Both the position numbers and the translations under genes were made by a program. Source: a bacterium (GTDB lineage Bacteria > Cyanobacteriota > Sericytochromatia > S15B-MN24 > UBA4093). From it: a stretch of DNA of 64,000 bases. The stretch covers positions 1 to 64,000 of the forward strand of contig JAGIBK010000006.1 of assembly GCA_017744355.1 (NCBI GenBank), in the 5' to 3' direction. The first letter of the stretch is position 1. Every line of letters starts with the position of its first letter. The notes under the pieces are model-generated. The model was given only the letters and a program-made list of their open reading frames with translations. It searched no databases and was not told the origin of the DNA. Positions 11,703-19,347 of the stretch are shown here, piece after piece.

Positions 11703-11924
11703 GTGAAGCACACCATCGAAGTCTCGAACGAGCAACTCATCATCATCCGCGACCTCCTCGGCGAGCGCCTCGAGGACATCGAGGAGGAGATCGCCTACTA
11801 CACCGAGAACCCCGCGGCCCTCAAGGAGGACGCCGAGGGTGAGGAGCTGACCATCGAGGACTACGAAGAGTACCGCGACGAGGTCCAGACCCTGCTCGAT
11901 TGCCTCCCCGAGACCGAGGCCTAA
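11703..11924 (+). CDS. Small acidic conserved-looking protein
   Basis: A 73-residue, very acidic protein with no signal peptide or membrane segment; about a third of the residues are Asp or Glu. I do not recognise a family. The start is GTG at 11703, preceded by AAGG at 11691-11694 with 8-base spacing. It is predicted to be largely helical (regular EExxxY and LxxxLxxL patterns). The stop is one base before the plsC start, so the two are co-expressed, but no functional link is known to me. Confidence 0.7.
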   Translation: MKHTIEVSNEQLIIIRDLLGERLEDIEEEIAYYTENPAALKEDAEGEELTIEDYEEYRDEVQTLLDCLPETEA

Positions 11925-11925
11925 G

Positions 11926-12669
11926 ATGCAGTCACCGCTCCTCCAGGAAAAGTCGAGCTTTCTCGGCGCCTTCGGGGCCATCCTCAAGGTGCTCGAGGTC
12001 AGCATCCAGACCCTCTGGGACGCCCGACGCGGCCGCCTCACCCCGGCGGTCGTCGATGCGCGCGCCCGGCACCTGGGGGAGCACGTGCTCGGCCTCGCTC
12101 GCGCCCGGATCACCGTCGAGGGGGCCGAGCGGCTCGATCCCGAGCAGGCCTACCTCTACATGTCCAATCACGAGAGCCTGATGGACATCCCGCTCATCTT
12201 CGCGACCGCCCCGCGCCCGCCGCGCATGGTCGCCAAGGCCGAGCTGTTCAAGGTCCCCATCTGGGGGCCCGCGCTCAAGGTCGCGGGCTTCATCCCCGTC
12301 GACCGCAAGAACCGCACCCAGGCGTTCGCGAGCCTCAAGGAGGGCGGCGCCCAGATGGGTGAGGGCACCAGCGTCTGGATCGCCCCCGAGGGTACCCGCA
12401 GCCGGGACGGCTCACTCCTGCCCTTCAAGAAGGGCGGCTTCATGCTCGCCTTCCAGACCAACGCCAAGATCGTCCCGGTCGGCATCGTCGGCGCCCGGAA
12501 CATCGTCCGGCCCAAGAGCTTCAAGGCCTACCTCGATCAGGAGGTCGTCGTCCGATACGGCGAACCGATCGACGTCGCCAGCTACGGCGTCGATCGGCGC
12601 GACGAGTTGATGAGGGACGTACGCCAGGCGATCGAGGCGCTGCGCGCCCCGATGCCGGCCAAGGTCTAA
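11926..12669 (+). CDS. plsC: 1-acyl-sn-glycerol-3-phosphate acyltransferase
   Basis: A 247-residue acyltransferase that makes phosphatidic acid from lysophosphatidic acid at the inner membrane. The catalytic HxxxxD is in NHESLMD (His82, Asp87); the acceptor-binding motif is APEGTRSRDG, and KAELFKVPIWGPALKVAGFIPVDR and IVPVGIVGARN are the other PlsC blocks. Length is normal. The next gene is convergent, ending 7 bp away, and no terminator is obvious between them. Confidence 0.93.
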   Translation: MQSPLLQEKSSFLGAFGAILKVLEVSIQTLWDARRGRLTPAVVDARARHLGEHVLGLARARITVEGAERLDPEQAYLYMSNHESLMDIPLIFATAPRPPRMVAKAELFKVPIWGPALKVAGFIPVDRKNRTQAFASLKEGGAQMGEGTSVWIAPEGTRSRDGSLLPFKKGGFMLAFQTNAKIVPVGIVGARNIVRPKSFKAYLDQEVVVRYGEPIDVASYGVDRRDELMRDVRQAIEALRAPMPAKV

Positions 12670-12676
12670 TTCCGCT

Positions 12677-13306
12677 TTACTTCTGGATCAGCGTGTTGGC
12701 GTCCAGCTCCGCCTTCTGGTAGCCCGCAGGCACCCCGAACAGGGTCGCGGGCTGCTGGCCCTTGCTCACGCTGCTGATCGCGATCCGGAAGCGCGGCTTG
12801 CCGTCCACCGCCCCTTCGATCTGCATGGGCAACTCGAGCGCATCCGAGAGCCAGACGGTGTAGTCGGTACCGCTGATGGTCTTCTGGTAGCGGGTGCAGC
12901 GCTCGTTCCCCTTGACCTCGGTGCCGGGCAGGCGCTTGGCGCCCTTGAGCTGGGCCTTCCAGGCGGCCATGTCGAGGAACTGCTCGACCGACGGCACCCC
13001 GGCCTGCCCGCCGATGGCGTCGGCGGCCATGACGAAGGCCATCTTCTGGGTGGGATCCAGCAGGGTGATCTGCGAAGAGCCTCGCTTCGCCAGCAGGATC
13101 GACTCGCCCATGGAGGGCTGCACCAGCTCGAGGCGCATCTTGCCGTCCTGGTAGTAGAGCTTCACGGGCGTCCGCTGCTCGGGGGCGTTGCCACCGGCGA
13201 AGGCGACGGCGGTGCCCTCGGCCTTGAAAGCACTCGGCGGAGCGGCAAGCGCAGGAGCAGTAGGCAGGGCAACCGCCAGGAGCAAAGGCAGCACAGCGCG
13301 TTTCAC
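12677..13306 (-). CDS. Secreted protein, DUF4412/LolA-like
   Basis: A 209-residue protein with a Sec signal peptide (KRAVLPLLLAVALPTAPALAAP, cleavage expected after ALA), so periplasmic. The rest is a beta-strand-rich module: KLYYQDGKMRLEL, GSSQITLLDPTQKMAFVM and YTVWLSDALELPMQIEG resemble the DUF4412 or LolA-like half-barrel used by proteins that bind lipid or lipoprotein. One cysteine (in ERCTRY) is present. Start is GTG at 13306 behind AGGAGG. A -10-like TAGAAT lies at 13338-13343. Exact function is not known. Confidence 0.65.
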   Translation of the reverse strand: MKRAVLPLLLAVALPTAPALAAPPSAFKAEGTAVAFAGGNAPEQRTPVKLYYQDGKMRLELVQPSMGESILLAKRGSSQITLLDPTQKMAFVMAADAIGGQAGVPSVEQFLDMAAWKAQLKGAKRLPGTEVKGNERCTRYQKTISGTDYTVWLSDALELPMQIEGAVDGKPRFRIAISSVSKGQQPATLFGVPAGYQKAELDANTLIQK

Positions 13307-13410
13307 AAGACCTCCTATCTCATCAGGGAGCAGGTTTATTCTAACGCATCCGACAGAAGTCGGCTGGTCACCCAGAGTGGCCGGATAGCCACGTTTCGCG
13401 GGATGCCCCC

Positions 13411-15159
13411 CTACCAGTCCGGACGCTCGGCAGGCTGCCCCTTGGCTGCTTGATCGACCAGCTGCTTGAGCAGATCCGAGGCGGATGAGGGCTCAGGTGG
13501 CCGCTCTTCGCGCCGGACTTCGCTCTGGAAGCGCTGCTCCTCATGCTGGAGGGCATCCAAGGTCGCCTGGATCTCGGCCGGATTGGGCATCACGTCTCCC
13601 CCGCCCGCTTCCTTGGGCGGGGCCTGTTTCTGGCCGCTGGCGCCTCCCTGCTGCTTGTCCTCGGGCAAGGCCTTGAGACGGCGCGTCACGAGCTCGAGGT
13701 TATAGACGGCGTCCGCGTCCTTGGGGTTCGATTTGAGGACCGCCTGGTATTCGGCGATCGCCGCTTGCCAGCGCGCCTTGCGATCGCCCTTGGCCTCACC
13801 CAGGCGGTAAAGGGCGTTGCCCCTGTTGTAGCGCACCCAGGGGAGGGTCTTATCACCCTTGGGAAGAAGTTCAGCGGCCCGCCCGAACGCCTTGGCCGCG
13901 CCCTCGAAGTCCCCCGCCTGGTAATGGGCGCAGCCCAGGTCGTAGGCGAGTCGCGGATCGTCGGGCCGCTCCTTGGCGGCCTTGACGAGGGCCTCGCGCG
14001 CCTCCTTCCACTGACCCGCCGCGTAGGCGTCCGCGCCCTTGCGGGCTTCCGGGTTGCCCTGCCAGGGCCAGCTCCATGCGGTCTGAGAGAGGGCCAAGAG
14101 CGCAAGCGCGAGCGGCGCCGTCCGGCGCACGCGGCGCATGACGCGCTCCACGAGCAAACGTGCCTTGAAGGGCAAGAGGATGCGGTTCGAAAGCCCCGCC
14201 TCGAGCACCAGGAGCATGAGCGCGAGTGCCAGGGGGATCTGGTAGAGCAGGATCCCCTCGCTCCCTTCGCTCCCCGATCCCCACCGGGAATTGAGGTGCG
14301 CCAAGAGACGCTCGGGCGCGCCGGGCTGCGCCGCGTCCAGGAACAAGCCTCCTGTCACGCGGGCGGCCTCCTGGAGGGCCTTGAAATCGGCGCGCGAGAT
14401 GACGGGCGAGCCATCGCTGCCCATCCGGAAGGCCTGCTCACCGAACATGTCGCGCCCGTCCGGGATCCGCCCCCCCGTCGACGTGCCCAGGCCCAGGACG
14501 TAAACGCTCACGCCGGCGGCCTGGGCCTCGGCCACCGCCTTGGAGAGCGTGCCGGCAAGAGGCTCCCCGTCGGTCACGAGCAAGGCGGCCCCCACCCGGC
14601 CCTGCAACTGCACCAGGGCGGCGCGCAAGGCAACTTCGAGGTTCGAGCCCTGCCGCAGCTCGGCCATGCCGGGCTGCAGGCGCGCCGTCAGGGTCTTGGC
14701 CGCCGAGAGATCGCTCGTCATGGGGCAGAAGACCAGTGCGTCGTCGGCGAAGGCGATGACCCCGGCCTTCCAGCCCGACAGGTTCACGAGCAAGCCGTCC
14801 AGGGCGTCGCGGGCTACGCCCATGCGATCGCTCGAAAGGTCCTGCACCCCCATGCTCTTGGAAACGTCGACCGCGATCGCAAGCGACGGCATCTCACCGG
14901 GCAAACGAACACCCCGATGCCCCCCGAGGCGCGGGCCCGCAAGGGCCACCACCAGGAGCGCGAAGGCGACAATCAGCATGGAGAGGCGCGCCATGGGCGA
15001 GGCGAGCGAGGCCCTCACCCGCATCTCGGCCATCAGGTCCGGATCGGCGTAGCGATCGCGCCGCAGGCGCAGCGCCCGCACCATCCCCGACATGGCAAAG
15101 GCCATGGGGAGCACCAGCACGAGGCCCCAGAGGCACCAGGGCGCATCCCAGCTAAGCAT
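13411..15159 (-). CDS. VWA-TPR membrane protein (BatB/BatC-type fusion)
   Basis: A 582-residue protein that joins what are often two genes. Residues 1-80 have two membrane segments; a von Willebrand A domain follows with the MIDAS motif DVSKS (about residue 95), VIAFADDAL and LLVTDGEP; another membrane segment lies near residue 310; after that come TPRs (YDLGCAHYQAGDFEGAAKAF, RYNRGNALYRLGEA, AVYNLELVTRRLKAL) and a Gln/Pro/Glu-rich tail. This is BatB followed by BatC of the Bacteroides aerotolerance operon. Bat proteins are membrane-bound and thought to work with MoxR ATPases in envelope stress or folding, but the mechanism is poorly defined. Confidence 0.82.
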   Translation of the reverse strand: MLSWDAPWCLWGLVLVLPMAFAMSGMVRALRLRRDRYADPDLMAEMRVRASLASPMARLSMLIVAFALLVVALAGPRLGGHRGVRLPGEMPSLAIAVDVSKSMGVQDLSSDRMGVARDALDGLLVNLSGWKAGVIAFADDALVFCPMTSDLSAAKTLTARLQPGMAELRQGSNLEVALRAALVQLQGRVGAALLVTDGEPLAGTLSKAVAEAQAAGVSVYVLGLGTSTGGRIPDGRDMFGEQAFRMGSDGSPVISRADFKALQEAARVTGGLFLDAAQPGAPERLLAHLNSRWGSGSEGSEGILLYQIPLALALMLLVLEAGLSNRILLPFKARLLVERVMRRVRRTAPLALALLALSQTAWSWPWQGNPEARKGADAYAAGQWKEAREALVKAAKERPDDPRLAYDLGCAHYQAGDFEGAAKAFGRAAELLPKGDKTLPWVRYNRGNALYRLGEAKGDRKARWQAAIAEYQAVLKSNPKDADAVYNLELVTRRLKALPEDKQQGGASGQKQAPPKEAGGGDVMPNPAEIQATLDALQHEEQRFQSEVRREERPPEPSSASDLLKQLVDQAAKGQPAERPDW

Positions 15160-16174
15160 GGCGCTTCTCCCCTCTGAGCACCGAGCCGATGCCCGCCGAG
15201 ATCAACACCTCGCATCCCACGAGGACGAGGGCCGCCAGGACCCAACCGAAGTAGCGCTCGCTCGGCACCCGATGCCGCTGGGCGGGCAGCTCGGACCTCT
15301 CGAGCTTCGCGATCGCCGCGTAGGCGGCTTCGAGCCCCCGGGCGTCGGTGGCGCGGAAGTAGCGCCCGCCCGTCATCTCGGCGATCCGGGCGAGGACCTG
15401 CTCGTCCATCTTCGGCAAGAACAGGCTCCCGTCCCGGTTGCGGACGTAGACCTTGCGCCCGAAGGCATCGGTGAGCGGAATCGGCGCCCCGCCGGGACGG
15501 CCCACCGCGATGGTGTAGATCTTGACCCCGCGCGCCTTGGCCATGGCCGCCGCGTCCAGGGGCTGCAGGTAGCCCGAGTTGTTCTCGCCGTCGGACATCA
15601 GGACGATGACCTTGCTCTTGCCCTCGTTCTCCGAGAGGCGGTACAAGCTGTTGCCGATCCCGTCCCCGATGGCGGTGCCATCCTGGCCGACGGAATCGAA
15701 GCCGATCCGATCGACCAGGTCACTGACGGCCTTGGTATCGGTGGTCAGGGGGCAGAGCGTGAGGCTGCGGCCGGCGAAGGCGACCAAGCCCAGGCGGTGC
15801 TCGGAGTTCTTCGAGACGAAGTCCTTGAGCACGCGCTTGGCGACCTCGAGGCGGTTGGCCGGCTGGAAGTCCTCGGCCCGCATGGAGCCCGAGATGTCGA
15901 GGGCGAGCATCATGTCGATGCCGTAGCGCTTCTCTTCGAACCAGCGGCCCGGGCCCTGGGGGCGGCACAGGGCGATGACCACCAGCGCGAGCGCGGCGAG
16001 GCGCAGGGCGGCAAGCACGATCGCAAGGCGCTGCTTGGGGCCCTTCTCGGTGTCGGCCAAGAGCCGGAAGGTCGAAAGGGGAATGCCCGCCGGCCGCTTG
16101 CGACGCAAGAGGGCGATCGCAAGCGGAATGAGCAAAGCGGCAAGCAGCCAGATCGGCTGTGAAAGCGTCATCAT
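15152..16174 (-). CDS. VWA domain membrane protein (BatA-like)
   Basis: A 340-residue protein with N-terminal membrane segments (IWLLAALLIPLAIALL; LAALRLAALALVVIAL), a von Willebrand A domain with MIDAS DISGS (about residue 92), GLVAFAGRS, DGTAIGDGIG and VIVLMSDGENNSG, and a C-terminal membrane helix (YFGWVLAALVLVGCEVLIS). This is the BatA layout. Its end overlaps the start of the VWA-TPR gene by 8 bp and its start overlaps the upstream membrane protein gene, so the operon is tightly coupled. Confidence 0.87.
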   Translation of the reverse strand: MMTLSQPIWLLAALLIPLAIALLRRKRPAGIPLSTFRLLADTEKGPKQRLAIVLAALRLAALALVVIALCRPQGPGRWFEEKRYGIDMMLALDISGSMRAEDFQPANRLEVAKRVLKDFVSKNSEHRLGLVAFAGRSLTLCPLTTDTKAVSDLVDRIGFDSVGQDGTAIGDGIGNSLYRLSENEGKSKVIVLMSDGENNSGYLQPLDAAAMAKARGVKIYTIAVGRPGGAPIPLTDAFGRKVYVRNRDGSLFLPKMDEQVLARIAEMTGGRYFRATDARGLEAAYAAIAKLERSELPAQRHRVPSERYFGWVLAALVLVGCEVLISAGIGSVLRGEKRHA

Positions 16175-16749
16175 GGATGCTCGTTCCGGGGGGCCTCGCT
16201 CGAAGGCGGTTCACTCGCCGGGGGCTGACCCGCGAACTCGAGCACCAGATACGCCGAGGTCAGGTGCTGCAAGAGCTCGGTCGGCGCCAGGCGCACCTTG
16301 GCGAACTTGACCAGGTCGCAGGCCGCGAAGACCGCATCCAGGTGGTCCAGGACCGCCATGGGGATGCGCCGCTCCGCAAGCTCGGCCATCAGCTCCGAGC
16401 TGGTCAGGCGCCGGGTCGACAGGCCGTAGCGGTGCAGGACGAAGTCGCGCAGGATCTCGCTGAGCTGGTCGCAGAACTTGGCGGCCTCGCCCCGATCGGC
16501 GAGCTGGCTCGCCTTGAGGGCATCGAGCCGGCCGCGCGGGGTCTTGGGACCCTTCACGGGCGCGGAGGCCACCGCCTCTTGCTCCTCGCCGGGGGCGCGA
16601 CGCGCCAGATAGAAGAAGACGAAAGCCATCACCAGCCCCACCGCCACGACGAGCAAGAGGGCCCAAGGAGCAGGACCGGGGGCGAGGTAGGGCTTGAGAC
16701 CGCGAATGTCCTCGAGGGGGGCGGCAGCGAGCAGGGCTGCAGAAATCAA
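16171..16749 (-). CDS. Membrane protein of the Bat operon (BatD C-terminal/DUF4381-like)
   Basis: A 192-residue protein with an N-terminal hydrophobic segment, a main transmembrane helix (PWALLLVVAVGLVMAFVFFYLA, about residues 27-48) and a helical cytoplasmic domain in which YGLSTRRLTSSELMAEL and a conserved Tyr-Leu rich end resemble the region after the membrane helix in BatD or DUF4381 proteins. The large beta-sandwich ectodomain of full-length BatD is missing. Its stop overlaps the BatA start. Assignment rests mostly on context. Confidence 0.6.
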   Translation of the reverse strand: MISAALLAAAPLEDIRGLKPYLAPGPAPWALLLVVAVGLVMAFVFFYLARRAPGEEQEAVASAPVKGPKTPRGRLDALKASQLADRGEAAKFCDQLSEILRDFVLHRYGLSTRRLTSSELMAELAERRIPMAVLDHLDAVFAACDLVKFAKVRLAPTELLQHLTSAYLVLEFAGQPPASEPPSSEAPRNEHP

Positions 16750-16761
16750 GGGAGCTCCAGG

Positions 16762-17415
16762 CTAGTTAAAGAGGCCCGAGGGCTGGTCCCCGCCCTGAGG
16801 CGCTCCGGGCGCGGCGCCCTGCTGTTGCTGCTGCTGCGAGAACTGCTGCGCGCGCTTGAGTAGCTCCGGCGAGACGCCTGCCGGCAAGCCGGATTCGGGC
16901 GCCTCGGGCACAGAGTCGCCCGACATGGGCCGCGGGAGCGAGACGGGAGTGGGAATCTGCGGGTTCTGAACCATCGCAACAAGACGGCTGATCTGGGGAT
17001 CCTCGGGGCGCAGGGCCTGCGCCTGCTTGAACGCCTCCAGAGCACCGGCGGCCTGGCCCCGGTAGAGGCGCATGAGGCCCTCGGTGCGCAGGCGGTCGAA
17101 GCGCTTGTTGCGCTCGGCCCAGGCCGCGTAGGTGACGGCGGGGGCCACCTGGACGCTGCCGGTGCCGATGCTGCCGCTCGCGACCGCCGTCCCTTCGGGA
17201 GCGAGCGGCCGACGCCGCCGACGGCGGATGGCCAGGGCCGGATCCGGGGTCGGCTCGACCTTGGGGAAGAACGGCGCGAGGACCGGATCCAGCATGGCCA
17301 TCACCGGCGCGGTCACCCCCGAGAGGGACTCGCCGACCACGGGCAGGTCGGCGCAGCCGTTTAGGCTCAAGATCGTGGCCGCTGCGATCGCGGCGCGCAT
17401 CAAGCGGGAACGCAT
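16762..17415 (-). CDS. TPR lipoprotein of the Bat operon
   Basis: A 217-residue lipoprotein: the signal ends in LSLNGC with the lipidated Cys at residue 21. A Pro-rich linker holding six consecutive Arg (about residues 64-69) precedes one or two TPR-like helices (EGLMRLYRGQAAGALEAFKQ, residues about 110-140) and a Gln-rich low-complexity end. AAGGAGG lies upstream of the ATG. It begins the Bat-type operon and is divergent from the GT28 gene. No MoxR ATPase or DUF58 gene, the usual companions, is present next to it. Confidence 0.7.
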   Translation of the reverse strand: MRSRLMRAAIAAATILSLNGCADLPVVGESLSGVTAPVMAMLDPVLAPFFPKVEPTPDPALAIRRRRRRPLAPEGTAVASGSIGTGSVQVAPAVTYAAWAERNKRFDRLRTEGLMRLYRGQAAGALEAFKQAQALRPEDPQISRLVAMVQNPQIPTPVSLPRPMSGDSVPEAPESGLPAGVSPELLKRAQQFSQQQQQQGAAPGAPQGGDQPSGLFN

Positions 17416-17440
17416 CGTCCCAGGGTCCTCCTTGGCGGTT

Positions 17441-17458
17441 GATCTATGAGAGATCTTA
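17441..17458 (-). promoter_or_regulatory. Candidate -10 with overlapping inverted repeat
   Basis: On the - strand TAAGAT (17453-17458) could be the -10 of the Bat operon. It overlaps a perfect inverted repeat GATCT-N5-AGATC (17441-17455) that would suit a small dimeric regulator. A clear -35 is missing, so this is only a candidate. Confidence 0.3.
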
Positions 17459-17556
17459 CCCCTGGCGCCCTTCTCCCAAACGGTTACTTGCTCTTATCCG
17501 CGCGTAGGGGGCATTCGAGCCGATTCGCGAAGCCACCGGCGGGGTATGAGACAGTC

Positions 17557-18729
17557 ATGAGCAAGCACATCCTAGTCATGTACGAGACCGCAGGCGGCGG
17601 CCACCTCGCCAACGCCCGCGCCATCGAAAACGCCTTCAAGACCCGCTACCCCGACGACAAGGTCACCCTGATGCACATCTCGGCGGCCACCAACAGCAAG
17701 CGGGTGGAGTACCTCTACAACTCCTACAACGACATGCTCAAGGCCGACCCGCGCATGGTCCACTACGGCTACCAGATCATGAACCGGGTCAACGCCGAGC
17801 AGCTCATCTTCCCCCTCTTGCCCAAAGCCAAGCGCAATCTGGAGGACTACCTCCGCGAGCAGAACCCGGACATCATCGTCTCGGTCTTCGGCGTGGTCAA
17901 CTACGCGGCCATGTCCATCCTCGAGCGCCTGGGCTGGGCCGGCAAGAAGCCCTACGTCATCTTCGTCACGGACCTGACGCGCAACTTCCTGCGCTCGTGG
18001 GTTCACCCCGAGGCCGACATGATGATCGCCATGCTCGACGAGTCCCGCGAGCAGCTGGTCGAGTACGGCATGCCCGCCGACCGGATCCGGGTCCTGCACG
18101 GCATGCCGGTCAACCCCACCTTCATGACCCAGAAGAAGCCCCGCGAGGAAGCCCGCAAGGCCCTCGGGATGGCCCCCGACCGCTTCACGGTGCTCATCAC
18201 CATGGGCGGGGTCGCCAACAAGAACACCATCCGCTTCTCCAAGGAGCTTGCCGAGTCGGGGCTGCCCCTGCAGCTGATCGTCGCCTGCGGCCGCAACGCG
18301 GCTCTCAAGCGCAAGATGGACCGCCTCGCCTCCCAGGCGCGGATTCCCATCAAGGTCCTGGGCTTCACCGACCAGATGCCGACCCTCATGGACGCGAGCG
18401 ACGTGGCCATCTCCAAGCCGGGGCCCGGCACCATCGCCGAATTGGCCTACAAGGAGATCCCCATGCTGATCGACGGGATCTTCACCCCCATGCCGCAGGA
18501 AAAGGGAAACCTGGACTTCGTGGTCGAGAAGGGGATCGGCACGGTCATCACCCGCTCGCACTCGGTCTCGGCCCAGATCCGCGACCTGATGGAGAACCCC
18601 TTCAAGGTCGAGCGCCTCAAGGAGAACATGCGCCGGATCAACAACCCCGACGCGGTCTACGACCTGGTGGACCTGCTCGCCAACGCCCAAGTCGCCAACG
18701 GTCGTGCCCCGAGCCTGACCGAGCACTAA
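17557..18729 (+). CDS. GT28 family glycosyltransferase, MGDG synthase/diacylglycerol glucosyltransferase-like
   Basis: A 390-residue GT-B fold enzyme. The N-terminus HILVMYETAGGGHLANARAIENAF carries the GGGH signature of the MGDG synthase N-terminal domain, and the C-terminal GT28 donor-binding half has ITMGGVANKN, VACGRN, VLGFTDQMPTLMDASDVAISKPGPGTIAE and a QEKGN segment. Members such as plant MGD1 and bacillus UgtP put galactose or glucose on diacylglycerol at the membrane; MurG is more distant. I place the start at the ATG at 17557, since the upstream in-frame extension lacks any family features. A small gene follows 15 bp later. Confidence 0.85.
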   Translation: MSKHILVMYETAGGGHLANARAIENAFKTRYPDDKVTLMHISAATNSKRVEYLYNSYNDMLKADPRMVHYGYQIMNRVNAEQLIFPLLPKAKRNLEDYLREQNPDIIVSVFGVVNYAAMSILERLGWAGKKPYVIFVTDLTRNFLRSWVHPEADMMIAMLDESREQLVEYGMPADRIRVLHGMPVNPTFMTQKKPREEARKALGMAPDRFTVLITMGGVANKNTIRFSKELAESGLPLQLIVACGRNAALKRKMDRLASQARIPIKVLGFTDQMPTLMDASDVAISKPGPGTIAELAYKEIPMLIDGIFTPMPQEKGNLDFVVEKGIGTVITRSHSVSAQIRDLMENPFKVERLKENMRRINNPDAVYDLVDLLANAQVANGRAPSLTEH

Positions 18730-18744
18730 CCAGGAGGCCTAAAC

Positions 18745-19224
18745 GTGGACAAGTTGAACGCAGGAAACAGGCAGCTGGAGGCGAGCCGGGTCTACAAGAT
18801 CCGGCCCGGGCAGGAGCTCCCCGCCAAAGCGGCGGCGGAGAAGAGCGGCGCCGATGACGTCTTCTTCCGGATGGGGGGCGACACCTTCGCCGCCACCGGG
18901 CGCGGGATGAACCTCAAGGGCCTGAAAGAGGGCGACACCATCGAGTACAAGGGTCAAAAAGGCGTCATCGTCTCGGTCGACGACCGGATGAACTCGGCGA
19001 TGGATGGCCTCAAAGCGCCCTACGCGCAGGCCATGCTCGGCATCGGGGCCGCCACCGCAGGGGGCGGCGCGGTCCTCGGGGCGGCCGGGGTTGGCACGAT
19101 CGCGGGCAGCGTCTTCGTGGGCGGCTTGATCGCCGTCGCCGCCGGGGTGGGCTTCGTGGGCTCAGCGGCCTACGGGGCGCTCAGGTCGGTCAAGGCCGAC
19201 GCCCTCCAGCCCTACGCCGAATAG
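18745..19224 (+). CDS. Small protein with C-terminal glycine-rich hydrophobic segments
   Basis: A 159-residue protein I cannot assign. It starts at GTG behind AGGAGG. The first 90 residues are soluble and beta-like (RVYKIRPGQEL, DDVFFRMGGDTF, GDTIEYKGQKGVIVSVDD). Two Gly/Ala-rich hydrophobic stretches follow (about residues 95-118 and 120-145) that could form a membrane hairpin of the glycine-zipper type. It is the second gene of the GT28 operon and could help place the glycolipid enzyme at the membrane (inference only). Confidence 0.65.
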   Translation: MDKLNAGNRQLEASRVYKIRPGQELPAKAAAEKSGADDVFFRMGGDTFAATGRGMNLKGLKEGDTIEYKGQKGVIVSVDDRMNSAMDGLKAPYAQAMLGIGAATAGGGAVLGAAGVGTIAGSVFVGGLIAVAAGVGFVGSAAYGALRSVKADALQPYAE

Positions 19225-19300
19225 GAACAATCGCCAAACGGGGCGATCGCTCGGCAGCTTAAAGCGGGTCCGGAGCCGCCCCTTCTTCCCCTGAGTAAAC

Positions 19301-19336
19301 AAAGTAGGCGGCCGATAATAATCGGCCGCCTACTTT
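19301..19336. terminator. Bidirectional rho-independent terminator
   Basis: A perfect 16-bp inverted repeat (19301-19316 and 19321-19336) with a 4-base AATA loop. The arms begin with AAA and end with TTT, so each strand has a short U-tract. It lies between the convergent GT28 operon (+) and the NHL lipoprotein gene (-), ending both. Confidence 0.93.
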
Positions 19337-19347
19337 CCTATGGTTTC

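Noticed and set aside
16800..16850. CTG/TGC trinucleotide run
   Set aside because: It encodes the Gln-rich tail of the TPR lipoprotein and is short.
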